Positions 1 to 8,551 of a stretch of DNA of 64,000 nt are shown here, piece after piece. Position 1 is the first letter of the stretch; each line of letters begins with the position of its first letter. A program made the translations under genes and the position numbers. The notes under the pieces are model-generated. The model was not told the origin of the DNA. It did no database searches and saw only the letters and a program-made list of their open reading frames with translations. Source of the stretch: Massilia endophytica (GTDB lineage Bacteria; Pseudomonadota; Gammaproteobacteria; Burkholderiales; Burkholderiaceae_D); contig NZ_CP088952.1 of the NCBI RefSeq assembly GCF_021165955.1, positions 2,480,001 to 2,544,000 of the forward strand. The letters run 5' to 3'.

Positions 1-123
1 ATCAAGGCCATGTTCGGCATGCCGGGCGAGAACACCGCCGAGCTGGGCAAGGATATCGACGCCCAGGTGCCGGACGCCGGCGTCCTGCAGCAACTGCGCA
101 ACACGCTCGCGCCAAAGAGGTAA
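1..123 (+). CDS. 3' end of an unidentified gene
   Basis: An open frame enters from the left edge and ends at a TAA three bases before flgM. The visible 40 residues end in QLRNTLAPKR and show no domain I recognise. Codon use matches the neighbouring genes and the frame is open throughout, so it is probably the tail of a real gene. The close spacing suggests co-transcription with flgM. Its function cannot be assigned from this fragment. Confidence 0.45.
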   Translation: MKAMFGMPGENTAELGKDIDAQVPDAGVLQQLRNTLAPKR

Positions 124-126
124 GGC

Positions 127-432
127 ATGAGCATTGAAACCAAGGCAAGGGGGCAACGCATGAGAATCATTACCGGAACGCCGGGCGGAGTGGTGGTGCA
201 GACCGTCACGGACGCCGCCCCGGCCGAGGCGCCGCGCGCGCCCGCCGCCGCGCCCCAGGAAGCCCTGCAGTCGGCCGTGATGCAGCCAGCCCTGCAGGCC
301 ATGAAGGATATGCCCGATATCGACCACGCCCGCGTGGCCGAGCTGCGCGACGCCCTGGCCAAGGGCGAACTGCCCTTCAATGCGGGCAAGCTGGCCGGCC
401 TGATCCAGCGTTTCCACGGGAGCGAGAAGTGA
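127..432 (+). CDS. flgM: FlgM, anti-sigma-28 factor
   Basis: FlgM binds and inhibits the flagellar sigma factor FliA until the hook-basal body is finished, and is then exported. The 101-residue product has a low-complexity Ala/Pro middle and the conserved C-terminal half (ARVAELRDALAKGEL followed by AGKLAGLIQRF), which is the sigma-binding part of the family. An alternative ATG at 160 gives an N-terminus MRIITG, closer to the usual MKI start, and has AAGGGGG upstream; the ATG at 127 also has a purine-rich site. Its TGA overlaps the GTG of flgN by four bases, indicating translational coupling. Confidence 0.88.
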   Translation: MSIETKARGQRMRIITGTPGGVVVQTVTDAAPAEAPRAPAAAPQEALQSAVMQPALQAMKDMPDIDHARVAELRDALAKGELPFNAGKLAGLIQRFHGSEK

Positions 433-860
433 GCCATTCCCTGGCCCGCCCGGAAGCCATGAAACAGCTGCTGCAGGGCATTGCCGACGACCAGAAGGCC
501 TATGGCGCCCTGCTGGAGCTGCTGGAACAGCAGCTGCGCGCGGCCATCGGCCACAAGCTCGACGAGCTGGGCCGGATCGCCGAGGCCATCGGCGCCCTGG
601 CCGCCGAGCTGGAAGCCCGGCGCGCCCGCCGCGTGGAACTCGTGGGCGCCCTGCAGGGCGCAGGTTCCGGCATGGACGCCGTGTTCGCCCTGCTGCGCCC
701 GGAAGCGAAGGCGCGCGCTGAAGCGGACTGGCAGGCGCTGGAGGGCATGGTGGTGGAGGCCAAGCAGCGCAGCCGCCGCAATGCCGACCTGCTGGCCGAC
801 CAGTTCACCATCATGCAGCGCGTGCTGCACGGCGAAGACCAGATCTATGAGCCGGCCTGA
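429..860 (+). CDS. flgN: FlgN, export chaperone for FlgK/FlgL
   Basis: FlgN is the cytoplasmic chaperone that keeps the hook-filament junction proteins FlgK and FlgL soluble and delivers them to the export gate. The 143-residue protein is almost entirely helical and Ala/Leu/Glu-rich, as expected for FlgN, and follows flgM as in many beta- and gammaproteobacteria. The start is a GTG sharing four bases with the flgM stop. Sequence identity in this family is always low, so the call rests on size, helical pattern and position. Its end overlaps the next gene by 14 bases. Confidence 0.8.
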   Translation: MSHSLARPEAMKQLLQGIADDQKAYGALLELLEQQLRAAIGHKLDELGRIAEAIGALAAELEARRARRVELVGALQGAGSGMDAVFALLRPEAKARAEADWQALEGMVVEAKQRSRRNADLLADQFTIMQRVLHGEDQIYEPA

Positions 861-1614
861 TTTCACCCTGCCCACGGCGCCGACCGCCGCCACCGTTTCC
901 AATATGACGGCGGCGCGCCCCGCCCTGCCCGCCGCCTTCGGCGGCAGCGGCGGCGCGCGCTTCTCCTCCACCTTCCTGGCCGTGCAGTCCGACGTGGCCG
1001 CCTTCATCCAGACCGGCAGCCCCGCTCCCGGTCTGGACGCCCCCGCCAGCGGCCTGACGGCCGACGGCGCCGCCCTGCGCGCCCGCCTGAGCGGCGCGGC
1101 GGCGATCGGCGGCACGGCGCCGGCGGAGGAAGCGGCCGAGGGCGCCGATACCAGCCTGCAGCAGCAGTTCCTCGCCTCGATCCGCCCCTATGCGGAGGAA
1201 GCGGGCGCGAAACTGGGCGTGGCGCCCGAACTGGTGGCCGCCCATGCGGCCCTGGAGTCGGGCTGGGGCCAGCGCCCCCTGCGCCAGGGCGGCGTGGACA
1301 GCAATAATCTCTTCGGCGTGAAAGCGGGCAGCCAGTGGCAGGGGGGTGTGGCCGCCGCCGCCACCACGGAATACGAAGGCGGCGTGGCCCTGCACAAGGT
1401 GGAGCGCTTCCGCAGCTATCCGGACCAGGCGAGCGCCTTCCGCGACTATGCCAGCCTGCTGGCCGACAATCCCCGCTACCACAAGGCCTTGAATGCGGGC
1501 AGCGACGCCCACGCCTTCGCCCGCGGCCTGGCTCAGGGCGGCTATGCCACCGATCCCGGCTACGCGGCCAAGCTGGCCAGCGTGGCCCGCCGCATCTCGT
1601 CCATGTCCAATTAA
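847..1614 (+). CDS. Glucosaminidase, FlgJ C-terminal-domain type
   Basis: The 255-residue protein has a low-complexity N-terminal ~95 residues and a C-terminal mannosyl-glycoprotein endo-beta-N-acetylglucosaminidase (FlgJ-type) domain from about residue 99 to 250. The motif LVAAHAALESGWGQ holds the expected catalytic Glu137, followed by NNLFGVKAG and the YPDQASAFRDYASLL region. In the family this domain cuts peptidoglycan so the rod can pass the cell wall. There is no rod-binding domain; that half lies separately at 8551-8949. The ATG at 847 is inside flgN, and the frame upstream of it is only a shadow. The stop meets flgA tail to tail in TTAATT. Confidence 0.85.
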   Translation: MSRPDFTLPTAPTAATVSNMTAARPALPAAFGGSGGARFSSTFLAVQSDVAAFIQTGSPAPGLDAPASGLTADGAALRARLSGAAAIGGTAPAEEAAEGADTSLQQQFLASIRPYAEEAGAKLGVAPELVAAHAALESGWGQRPLRQGGVDSNNLFGVKAGSQWQGGVAAAATTEYEGGVALHKVERFRSYPDQASAFRDYASLLADNPRYHKALNAGSDAHAFARGLAQGGYATDPGYAAKLASVARRISSMSN

Positions 1615-2339
1615 TTCGCGGCCGGCAGTTCCGCCGGCTCCACCGTGCCCTGCTCCGTGACGCGGGCGCGGATCGTGACCCCGCTTGCATTCTTCACCCG
1701 TACCACGGCGCCCCGTGCGCCCGTATCCAGCGCCTCGCCCGACATGCTCACCTCGATCTGGTCCCGCTTCGCCACAATGCGCACCGGCTCGCCCCGCTTG
1801 ACCAGGGGCGGCGCCACCAGCATGTTCTGGCGCAGCACGTCGCCCGCGCGCAGGCTGCGCCGGGCCGACATTTCCTGCACGGCGCCCAGGTCGGAGAAGG
1901 TGTCGGGCATGCCGCTGATGTCGTGGCGCTCGAGCAACAGGTCGCCCGGCGCCAGCAGCTTCCCGGCCGGCACGTCGGCCGCCGCCACGGCCACCTTGGC
2001 CGAGATCTTGTTGCGCGTGACAAAGTCGTACCGCCAGCCCCCCTGGTCCGGGCAGACGGCCACGAAGCGCATGCGGGCCGGGTTGCGCACGTCGGCCGCC
2101 TCCACCCGGATCGCCTGCGCGCAGGGGGCCAGGGGACGGCTGGTGCGCACCACTTCCACCTCGAAGGACGGCTCCAGCCAGCCGGCCGTTTCAGCCTGCC
2201 GTGCGAGTTGCTCTTTTGCAGCTTGTTGCACAGCAGCAATAACCCCGGGGCCCGGTGTGGCGGCTTGGACACCGGCTGTTGCGCCGAACGCCAAAAATGC
2301 CAGAAAGTAGCACACAGGGGGGTTGTTGAACATGGGCAA
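1611..2339 (-). CDS. flgA: FlgA, P-ring assembly chaperone
   Basis: FlgA is a periplasmic chaperone needed for FlgI to polymerise into the P ring. The 242-residue product starts with a hydrophobic signal peptide (CYFLAFLAFGATAGVQA, cleavage near residue 26) and contains the SAF domain typical of FlgA in its second half, with VAVAAADVPAGKLL and the C-terminal GAVVRVKNASGVTIRARVTE. A second ATG two codons in is an equally possible start. It is transcribed divergently from flgB, an arrangement common in beta- and gammaproteobacteria, so the 110-bp gap between them carries both promoters. Confidence 0.92.
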   Translation of the reverse strand: MPMFNNPPVCYFLAFLAFGATAGVQAATPGPGVIAAVQQAAKEQLARQAETAGWLEPSFEVEVVRTSRPLAPCAQAIRVEAADVRNPARMRFVAVCPDQGGWRYDFVTRNKISAKVAVAAADVPAGKLLAPGDLLLERHDISGMPDTFSDLGAVQEMSARRSLRAGDVLRQNMLVAPPLVKRGEPVRIVAKRDQIEVSMSGEALDTGARGAVVRVKNASGVTIRARVTEQGTVEPAELPAAN

Positions 2340-2449
2340 TACCTTTACTATGGTGAGTGCGGCGGTTTCTCGCTGGGGAGCGCTCGGGCCTCATTTTCAC
2401 ACGGGCAAGCTCGGCGGAGCAATCGCAGCTTACAAAACTGGGGAAAATT
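2340..2449. promoter_or_regulatory. flgA/flgB divergent promoter region
   Basis: This 110-bp gap separates the divergent flgA and flgB starts and must hold the promoters for both. It is less GC-rich than the flanking genes. I could not pick out a convincing sigma-28 or sigma-70 pair. In related bacteria such promoters are activated by FlhDC, whose sites are too degenerate to call by eye. Confidence 0.5.
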
Positions 2450-2812
2450 ATGGGAATCAATTTCAAGGACGCTACCGGCCTGCATGCGGATGCACTGCAA
2501 CTGCGCGCCGAACGCACCCGCATCCTCGCTTCCAATATCGCCAACGAAAATACGCCGGGCTTCCAGGCGCAGGATATCGACTTCGCGGCCTCCATGGCGC
2601 GCCTGCAGGCCGAAGCGAACGGTGAACTGCCACTGGACGGCGACTCGTCGCCGCTATACCGCGTGCCCTACCACCCGACCGCCGACGGCAACACCGTCGA
2701 GATCGGCGTCGAGCAGGCCGCCTTTTCGCAGAACGCAACCGATTTCCAGACCAGCCTCACCTTCGTGAACATGAAGCTGCGCGGTCTGGCCAAGGCCATC
2801 AACGGCCAATAA
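2450..2812 (+). CDS. flgB: FlgB, proximal rod protein
   Basis: FlgB is one of the proximal rod subunits of the flagellar basal body, exported by the flagellar type III system. The 120-residue length is typical. The N-terminal segment has the rod/hook signature RTRILASNIANENTPGF and the C-terminus ends in the helical FVNMKLRGLAKAINGQ. The frame extends upstream to an ATG at 2357, but the family start and the purine run GGGGAAAA fix the ATG at 2450. It is the first gene of the flgBCDEFGHIJ operon. Confidence 0.93.
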   Translation: MGINFKDATGLHADALQLRAERTRILASNIANENTPGFQAQDIDFAASMARLQAEANGELPLDGDSSPLYRVPYHPTADGNTVEIGVEQAAFSQNATDFQTSLTFVNMKLRGLAKAINGQ

Positions 2813-2824
2813 GCGAGGTAGCCC

Positions 2825-3241
2825 ATGAGCTTCAAGGACATATCCCAGATCGCCGGCTCGGCGATGGCGGCCCAGACCGTGCGTCTGAACACGGTCGCCT
2901 CCAACCTGGCCAATGCCGACTCCGTCGCCGGCAGCGAGAACGAAACCTACCGCGCCCGCAAGCCCGTGTTTGCGGCCGTGATGAACGAGGGCCTGGACCC
3001 GGCCGCCGGCGGCCGCGTGCAGGTGCTTGACGTGGTCGAGAGCGCCGAGCCGCTGCGCCGCGTCTACGAACCGGACAATCCCCTGGCCAATGCCGAGGGC
3101 ATCGTGTTCTACCCCAACGTGAACCAGGTGGCCGAGATGACGGACATGATGTCCGCCTCGCGCGCCTTCGAAACCAACGTGGAAGTGCTGGGCCGCATCC
3201 GTGGCATGCAGCAGTCCCTGCTGAAGCTGGGAGAAGGCTAA
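2825..3241 (+). CDS. flgC: FlgC, proximal rod protein
   Basis: FlgC is a proximal rod subunit next to FlgB. The 138-residue product carries the N-terminal motif RLNTVASNLANADSVAG and the conserved C-terminal block YPNVNQVAEMTDMMSASRAFETNVEVL. A GAGGTAG ribosome site precedes the ATG. It lies 12 bp after flgB and 3 bp before flgD, clearly in one operon. Length and both terminal heptad segments match the family, so the call is secure. Confidence 0.95.
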   Translation: MSFKDISQIAGSAMAAQTVRLNTVASNLANADSVAGSENETYRARKPVFAAVMNEGLDPAAGGRVQVLDVVESAEPLRRVYEPDNPLANAEGIVFYPNVNQVAEMTDMMSASRAFETNVEVLGRIRGMQQSLLKLGEG

Positions 3242-3244
3242 GCC

Positions 3245-3943
3245 ATGGAAACCAATCTCTTCACCAATAGCGCGGCCGCCGCCGCCAACAACACCAATCC
3301 CCTGCAGAACGGCGCCAACGCCACGCAGGACATGTTCACCAAGCTGCTGGTGGCCCAGATCAAGAACCAGGACCCGACCGATCCGGCCAAGCCGGAGAGC
3401 TTCGTCCAGCAGCTGACCCAGCTGTCCCAGACGGAGGCCCTGCAGAACCTGGCCAACCTGACCAGCTCGAACGCCAGCGTGCTGCAGAGCATGCAGGTGC
3501 TGGCCATGGGCGCCCAGGTCGGCTCGGACGTGATGGCCAATGTGGACCAGGTGCAGCTGGGCGACACCAAGGTCAAGGGCGAAGTCGTGCTGGGCGCCTC
3601 CAGCACCAAGACCACCCTGGTGCTGACCGGCGTCAACGGCGTCGAACACAATATCGAGCTTGGGTCGAAGTCGGCGGGGGCCGTGGCCTTCGCCCTCGAT
3701 CCGACGGCGCTGGGCCTGCCGCCCGGCACCTACAAGATGAAGGTGGTCACCAGCACGGGCGAGGAACCGCCGGTCGACATCTCGGGCCGCCTGAACAGCG
3801 TGCGCCTGGGCGCGGGTGGGGCCATCGTGCTGAACGTCGCCAACGTGGGCGAGGTTTCGCCCGCCGCCATTACCGCATTCAACGGCAAAGCTGCCACTAC
3901 TTCCACTGTCGCCGCTGCCGGCGCAACGTCTTCCGCTCAATAA
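3245..3943 (+). CDS. flgD: FlgD, hook cap/scaffolding protein
   Basis: FlgD forms the temporary cap under which FlgE assembles into the hook. The 232-residue protein has the conserved N-terminal export and assembly part (FTKLLVAQIKNQDPTDP, then FVQQLTQLSQTEALQNL) and a C-terminal half with the FlgD Ig-like/tudor domains. The ribosome site GGAGAAGG overlaps the end of flgC. The last ~25 residues are Ala/Thr-rich and less conserved. Operon position between flgC and flgE is canonical. Confidence 0.95.
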   Translation: METNLFTNSAAAAANNTNPLQNGANATQDMFTKLLVAQIKNQDPTDPAKPESFVQQLTQLSQTEALQNLANLTSSNASVLQSMQVLAMGAQVGSDVMANVDQVQLGDTKVKGEVVLGASSTKTTLVLTGVNGVEHNIELGSKSAGAVAFALDPTALGLPPGTYKMKVVTSTGEEPPVDISGRLNSVRLGAGGAIVLNVANVGEVSPAAITAFNGKAATTSTVAAAGATSSAQ

Positions 3944-3958
3944 GGAAAGGAATACACC

Positions 3959-5221
3959 ATGAGTTTCGATATCGCGCTGTCCGGCATCCAGGCCATCAAC
4001 GAACAGCTGGACACCATCTCCAACAACATCGCCAACGCCAACACCTACGGCTTCAAGTCCAGCCGCGCCAATTTCTCCGCGATGTACGCGGGCACGACGC
4101 CGGTCGGCACCCAGGTCACCTCCATGACCCAGAGCATCGGCCTGAACGGCGGCATCCTGAACACTGGCCGCACCATGGACGCCTCCATCAACGGCCGCGG
4201 CTTCTTCGCCGTGAAGGACGGCACGGGCCAGGTCAACTACACCCGCGTCGGCATTTTCAACAAGGACGTCAATGACATGGTGGTCGACGCCAACGGTCGC
4301 AAGGTGCAGGGCTACAGCATCACGCCGCCGAGCACCGTCCCCGGTCCGCTGGGCGACCTCAAGATTCGGACCGGCCTGATCGATGCTAGCCCGACTACGA
4401 ATGTCAAATTCACCGCGAATCTGTCGAAGGACTGGATTCCACCCACCGCCACTTTCGACCTGCCAGATGTCGTGACCGACCCAACTATTCCGGTCGTGCC
4501 CACTCCAGACTCGTATAACATGACCAAAACCTCGCTGGTCTACGACTCGCGCGGAACCCAGCACTCAGTAACCCAGTATTTCAGGGCTCTCAGTGCCACC
4601 CAAGTCCGGGTCTATACTGCCTTCGACGGCACTGATATCTCTGTCTTGGACGCCGCCCTGCCCAGCCCCATCGATATCACCTTTGGTACAGACGGCCAGA
4701 TCGCCTACCCGGCGCCGCCAGCACCGCAGGAATTGAAGAATCCGATCACCATCGACCTGAGCGCGCAAGGGGCACTGAACTTGGTGTTCGACGTCGACTA
4801 CACCGGTACCACCTACCAGGCTGGCGACGCGGTGACCTCCACCAATGAAGCCGACGGCTATTCCGCCGGCGCCTATGTGGGCGTGGAACTGCAGGACGAC
4901 GGCGGCGTGATCGCCAAGTACTCCAACGGCCAGCGCCAGCGCGTGGGCATCGTGGCACTGGCCACCTTCTCGAACGAGGAGGCACTGACCTCGACCGACA
5001 ACACCAGCTGGATCGCCACCAGCGCCGCGGGCACGCCGAACTTCTCCGAACCGGGCGTAGGCCTGGCCGGCACCCTGTCCGCCACCACCCTGGAAGGCTC
5101 GAACGTGGACATCACGGCCGAGCTGGTGGGCCTCATGACCTCGCAGCGCAACTACCAGGCGAACTCGAAGGTCATCACCACCGAGAACCAGATGCTGCAG
5201 TCGCTGATGCAGGCGATGTAA
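3959..5221 (+). CDS. flgE: FlgE, flagellar hook protein
   Basis: FlgE is the hook subunit linking rod and filament. The 420-residue protein has the N-terminal rod/hook motif TISNNIANANTYGFKSSRAN, the central hook domains and the C-terminal coiled segment GLMTSQRNYQANSKVITT. Length is close to the usual ~400. A middle stretch (about 4380-4740, surface-exposed D1/D2 region in the family) uses many more A/T-ending codons (AAT, ACT, GAT) than the rest of the gene, consistent with relaxed selection or recombination. A strong AAGGAAAGGA site precedes the ATG. Confidence 0.96.
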   Translation: MSFDIALSGIQAINEQLDTISNNIANANTYGFKSSRANFSAMYAGTTPVGTQVTSMTQSIGLNGGILNTGRTMDASINGRGFFAVKDGTGQVNYTRVGIFNKDVNDMVVDANGRKVQGYSITPPSTVPGPLGDLKIRTGLIDASPTTNVKFTANLSKDWIPPTATFDLPDVVTDPTIPVVPTPDSYNMTKTSLVYDSRGTQHSVTQYFRALSATQVRVYTAFDGTDISVLDAALPSPIDITFGTDGQIAYPAPPAPQELKNPITIDLSAQGALNLVFDVDYTGTTYQAGDAVTSTNEADGYSAGAYVGVELQDDGGVIAKYSNGQRQRVGIVALATFSNEEALTSTDNTSWIATSAAGTPNFSEPGVGLAGTLSATTLEGSNVDITAELVGLMTSQRNYQANSKVITTENQMLQSLMQAM

Positions 5222-5233
5222 GGCTGAGCCGCG

Positions 5234-5962
5234 ATGGATGCGCTGATCTACACAGCAATGAGCGGGGCCGAGCGGGCCCTGCGCGGCCAGCAGGTGCACG
5301 CCAACAACCTGGCGAACATGGACACCAACGGTTTCCGTGCCAACCTGGAACTGGCCGCCGCCCAGACCGTGCCCGGCTACGGCTACGACGACCGCCACAT
5401 GGCCAACCTCCAGGCCAATGCGATCTCGACCAAACAAGGCACCCTCAAGGCCACCGGCCGCGAGCTGGACGTGGCCATCGCCGGACCCGGCTATTTCGCG
5501 GTGCAGGGCCCCACCGGCGAGGCCTATACCCGCGCCGGCGGCTTCACCCTGGATGCGGACGGCACCCTGACCGTGAACGGCATGGCCGTGCTCGGTGAAG
5601 GCGGCCCCATCACCCTGCCCCAGTACAGCAAGATCGAGATCGGCACCGACGGCACCGTGTCGATCCAGAGCCCGGGCGGCCTGGGCCAAATGCAGACCAT
5701 CGACAAGCTCAAGCTGGTGCGCGCGGAAGGCCCGGAGCTGACCAAGAACGAGGCGGGCCTGATCGTGACCCGCAGCGGCCAGCCCCTGAACGCGGACGCC
5801 ACCGTCGCGGTGCGCGCCGGCCACCTGGAAGGCAGCAATGTGTCGGCGGTCGAGGAAATGATCGCCACCATGAGCCTGAACCGCACCTTTGAAGTGCAGA
5901 TGAAACTGTTCAAGGCCAGCGACGAGATGACCGTCGCCGGCAACCGCCTGATCGGCGGCTAA
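5234..5962 (+). CDS. flgF: FlgF, proximal rod protein
   Basis: FlgF is a proximal rod protein between FlgB/FlgC and the distal rod. The 242-residue product begins MDALIYTAMSGAERAL and contains VHANNLANMDTNGFRA, then the family core ELDVAIAGPGYFAVQGP and a C-terminal helix (MIATMSLNRTFEVQMKLF). Spacing to flgE is 12 bp. The ribosome site is weak (GGCTGAG), so translation may depend on coupling. The product is near the usual ~250 residues. Confidence 0.95.
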   Translation: MDALIYTAMSGAERALRGQQVHANNLANMDTNGFRANLELAAAQTVPGYGYDDRHMANLQANAISTKQGTLKATGRELDVAIAGPGYFAVQGPTGEAYTRAGGFTLDADGTLTVNGMAVLGEGGPITLPQYSKIEIGTDGTVSIQSPGGLGQMQTIDKLKLVRAEGPELTKNEAGLIVTRSGQPLNADATVAVRAGHLEGSNVSAVEEMIATMSLNRTFEVQMKLFKASDEMTVAGNRLIGG

Positions 5963-5988
5963 GCCAGACAACCATTCGGGAGAATGCC

Positions 5989-6780
5989 ATGAATCCAGCA
6001 ATGTGGATCAGCAAGACGGGCGTGCAGGCGCAGGACGCCAAGCTGCAGGCCATCGCCAACAACCTGGCCAATGCCAACACCGTCGGCTACAAGAAGGACC
6101 GCGTGGTCTTCGAAGACCTGTTCTACTCGGTCGAAGGCCAGCCCGGCGCCCAGCGCGCCGACAACAACACCCTGGCGCCCACCGGCGTGCAGCTGGGTAA
6201 CGGCACCCATGTGGTGGGCACCCAGAAAGTGCACACCACGGGCGGCGTGCAGGTCACCAACAGCCAGTACGACGTGATGGTGAGCGGCAACGGCTTCCTG
6301 CAGGTGCGCCGCCCCAACGGCGAAGCGGCCTACACCCGCGCCGGCCAGCTGGGCCTCGATTCGAACGGCGTGCTGATCAACGCTCAGGGCCTGCCCCTGG
6401 TGCCCCAGATCACCGTGCCCACCAATGCCACCGCCATCACCATCGGCGAGAACGGCACCGTGTCGGCCACCATTCCCGGCAATGCCGCGCCCACCGAGCT
6501 GGGCCAGCTGACCGTGACCACCTTCATCAACCCGGCCGGCCTGCAGGCCCTGGGCGAGAACCTGTTCCAGGAAACGGCCTCCAGCGGCGCGCCCACGGAA
6601 GGCCGCCCCGGCGACGCCCAGTTCGGCAAGCTGCGCCAGGGCGCCCTGGAAAGCTCGAACGTGCAGGTGGTGGAAGAGATGGTGGACATGATCGCCGCCC
6701 AGCGCACCTACGAGATGAACACCAAGGTGCTGTCGGCAGCGGACAATATGCTGCAATACCTGGCACAGGCGGCACGCTGA
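5989..6780 (+). CDS. flgG: FlgG, distal rod protein
   Basis: FlgG builds the distal rod, the drive shaft that crosses the L and P rings. The 263-residue protein (family ~260) opens MNPAMWISKTGVQAQD, followed by AIANNLANANTVGYKKDR, and ends with the highly conserved EEMVDMIAAQRTYEMNTKVL. The ATG has a GGGAGAA site. Its stop shares one base with the flgH start. No odd features. Confidence 0.97.
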   Translation: MNPAMWISKTGVQAQDAKLQAIANNLANANTVGYKKDRVVFEDLFYSVEGQPGAQRADNNTLAPTGVQLGNGTHVVGTQKVHTTGGVQVTNSQYDVMVSGNGFLQVRRPNGEAAYTRAGQLGLDSNGVLINAQGLPLVPQITVPTNATAITIGENGTVSATIPGNAAPTELGQLTVTTFINPAGLQALGENLFQETASSGAPTEGRPGDAQFGKLRQGALESSNVQVVEEMVDMIAAQRTYEMNTKVLSAADNMLQYLAQAAR

Positions 6781-7439
6781 TGAAAGCGCAACTGAGCGCA
6801 ATGGCCGCGCTGCTGCTGGCCGGTTGCGCAAGCTTCAAGCCGGAGCCCGTGCGCCCCGGCCCGATCGACGAGCCGCCGGCGGTGGCCCGCATCGCCAGCC
6901 CGCGCGCCGCGGGCGGCGGCGTGTTCCGCGAGGGCGGCCTGTCGCTGACCTCGGACAGCCGCGCCTTCCGCGTGGGCGACGTGGTCACCGTCATTCTGCA
7001 GGAAACCACCCAGGCTTCCAAGAGCGCCGGCACCAAGGCCAGCAAGGACACCAGCCTGGGCGTGGCCCCGCCTTCCCTGCTGGGCAAGACCTTCAACAAG
7101 GGCGGCATCGACCTGTCGGCCTCGCGCTCCTTCGAGGGCGATTCGAGCAGCACCCAGGCCAATGCCCTGTCCGGCTCCATCACCGTCATCGTGCAGGAAG
7201 TGCTGCCCAACGGCCTGCTGCGGGTGGCGGGCGAAAAGGCCCTGACCCTGAACCAGGGCGAGGAATTCGTGCGCCTGCGCGGCTTCCTGCGCCCGGCCGA
7301 CATCGATTCGAGCAACCAGGTATCCTCGCTGCGCATCGCCAACGCGCGCATCGCCTACTCGGCCCAGGGCACCCTGGCCGAGGCCCAGCAGCCCGGCTGG
7401 CTGACCCGCTTCTTCCTCGGCCCCCTGATGCCCTTCTGA
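6780..7439 (+). CDS. flgH: FlgH, L-ring lipoprotein
   Basis: FlgH forms the outer-membrane L ring of the basal body. The 219-residue protein has a lipoprotein signal with the lipobox LLAGCAS (lipidated Cys16), then the family blocks VGDVVTVILQETTQASKSA and GSITVIVQEVLPNGLLRVAG, and ends YSAQGTLAEAQQPGWLTRFF. The ATG overlaps the flgG TGA by one base, so translation is coupled. It directly precedes flgI, its P-ring partner. Confidence 0.96.
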   Translation: MKAQLSAMAALLLAGCASFKPEPVRPGPIDEPPAVARIASPRAAGGGVFREGGLSLTSDSRAFRVGDVVTVILQETTQASKSAGTKASKDTSLGVAPPSLLGKTFNKGGIDLSASRSFEGDSSSTQANALSGSITVIVQEVLPNGLLRVAGEKALTLNQGEEFVRLRGFLRPADIDSSNQVSSLRIANARIAYSAQGTLAEAQQPGWLTRFFLGPLMPF

Positions 7440-7441
7440 CC

Positions 7442-8551
7442 ATGAAATTCCGCACCCTGCTTCCCGCCGCCCTGTGCGCCGCCGCCCTGCTGGCTTCCCT
7501 GCCCGCCACGGCCGCCCAGGCGCTGCGCAACCTCGTGTCCGTCGAAGGCGTGCGCGAGAACCCGCTGGTGGGCTACGGCCTGGTGGTGGGCCTGAACGGC
7601 AGCGGCGACTCGACCCAGGTCAAGTTCGCCAGCCAGTCCATCGTCAACATGCTCAAGCAGTTCGGCGTGAAGATGCCGGACGGCGCGGACGCCAAGTCCA
7701 AGAACGTGGCGGCCGTGATGGTGTCGGCCGTCTTCCCGCCCGGCTACCGGCGCGGCCAGCCCATCGACGTCACGGTCTCCTCCCTGGGCGACGCGAAAAG
7801 CCTGCGCGGCGGCGCCCTGCTGCTGACCGAGCTGCGCGCGGCGGACAATGAAGTCTACGCCCTGGCCCAGGGCAATGTGGTGGTGGGCGGCCTGAACGCC
7901 TCCGGCAAGAGCGGCTCCTCCGTCACCGTGAACACCCCGACCGCGGGCCGCATTCCGAACGGCGCCATCATCGAGCGCGAGATCCCCACCGATTTCGCCA
8001 CCAACCCGACCGTGCGCCTCTCGCTCAAGCACCCCCAGTTCGGCACGGCCACCAATATCGTGGACAGCATCAACCGCAAGTTCGGCAATATCGCCACCAC
8101 CGCCGACGGCACCAGCGTCGACGTCGTGGCGCCGGACAATCCCACCCAGCGCGTGGCCTTCATGGCCCGCCTGGAGTCCCTGCCCATCGAGGTGGCGGCG
8201 GAGAACCCGAAAGTGGTGTTCAACTCCCGCACCGGCACCGTGGTGATCGCCGACGGCCTGCGCGTGAAGGCGGCCGCCGTGACCCACGGCTCGCTGAAGG
8301 TGGTGATCTCGGAAAGCTCCAAGGTGAGCCAGCCCGCTCCCTTCAGCCAGGGCCAGACCACGGTGACGCCGCAGTCGCAGGTGAGCGTGGACCAGGGCAC
8401 GGCCCAGATGTTCAAGTGGCCCGCCGGCGCCCGCCTGCAGTCCATCATCGACGTGGTCAACAGCCTGGGCGCGACGCCGGACGACATCATGGCCATCCTC
8501 CAGGCCCTGGACCAGGCCGGCGCCATCGAAGGCGAACTGGTGGTGATCTGA
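7442..8551 (+). CDS. flgI: FlgI, P-ring protein
   Basis: FlgI polymerises in the periplasm to form the P ring around the rod, helped by FlgA. The 369-residue product has a cleavable signal peptide (LLPAALCAAALLASLPATAAQ, given here in part) and the conserved start of the mature protein, VSVEGVRENPLVGYGLVVGL. It ends ILQALDQAGAIEGELVVI, typical of the family. The long frame upstream from 6824 is a shadow of flgH. The ATG at 7442 lies two bases after the flgH stop, and the TGA overlaps the next ATG. Confidence 0.96.
   Translation: MKFRTLLPAALCAAALLASLPATAAQALRNLVSVEGVRENPLVGYGLVVGLNGSGDSTQVKFASQSIVNMLKQFGVKMPDGADAKSKNVAAVMVSAVFPPGYRRGQPIDVTVSSLGDAKSLRGGALLLTELRAADNEVYALAQGNVVVGGLNASGKSGSSVTVNTPTAGRIPNGAIIEREIPTDFATNPTVRLSLKHPQFGTATNIVDSINRKFGNIATTADGTSVDVVAPDNPTQRVAFMARLESLPIEVAAENPKVVFNSRTGTVVIADGLRVKAAAVTHGSLKVVISESSKVSQPAPFSQGQTTVTPQSQVSVDQGTAQMFKWPAGARLQSIIDVVNSLGATPDDIMAILQALDQAGAIEGELVVI

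Noticed and set aside
2654..4564. Long minus-strand frame opposite flgB-flgE
   Set aside because: Antisense shadow: Val/Gly/His-rich translation without any domain, opposite well-supported flg genes.
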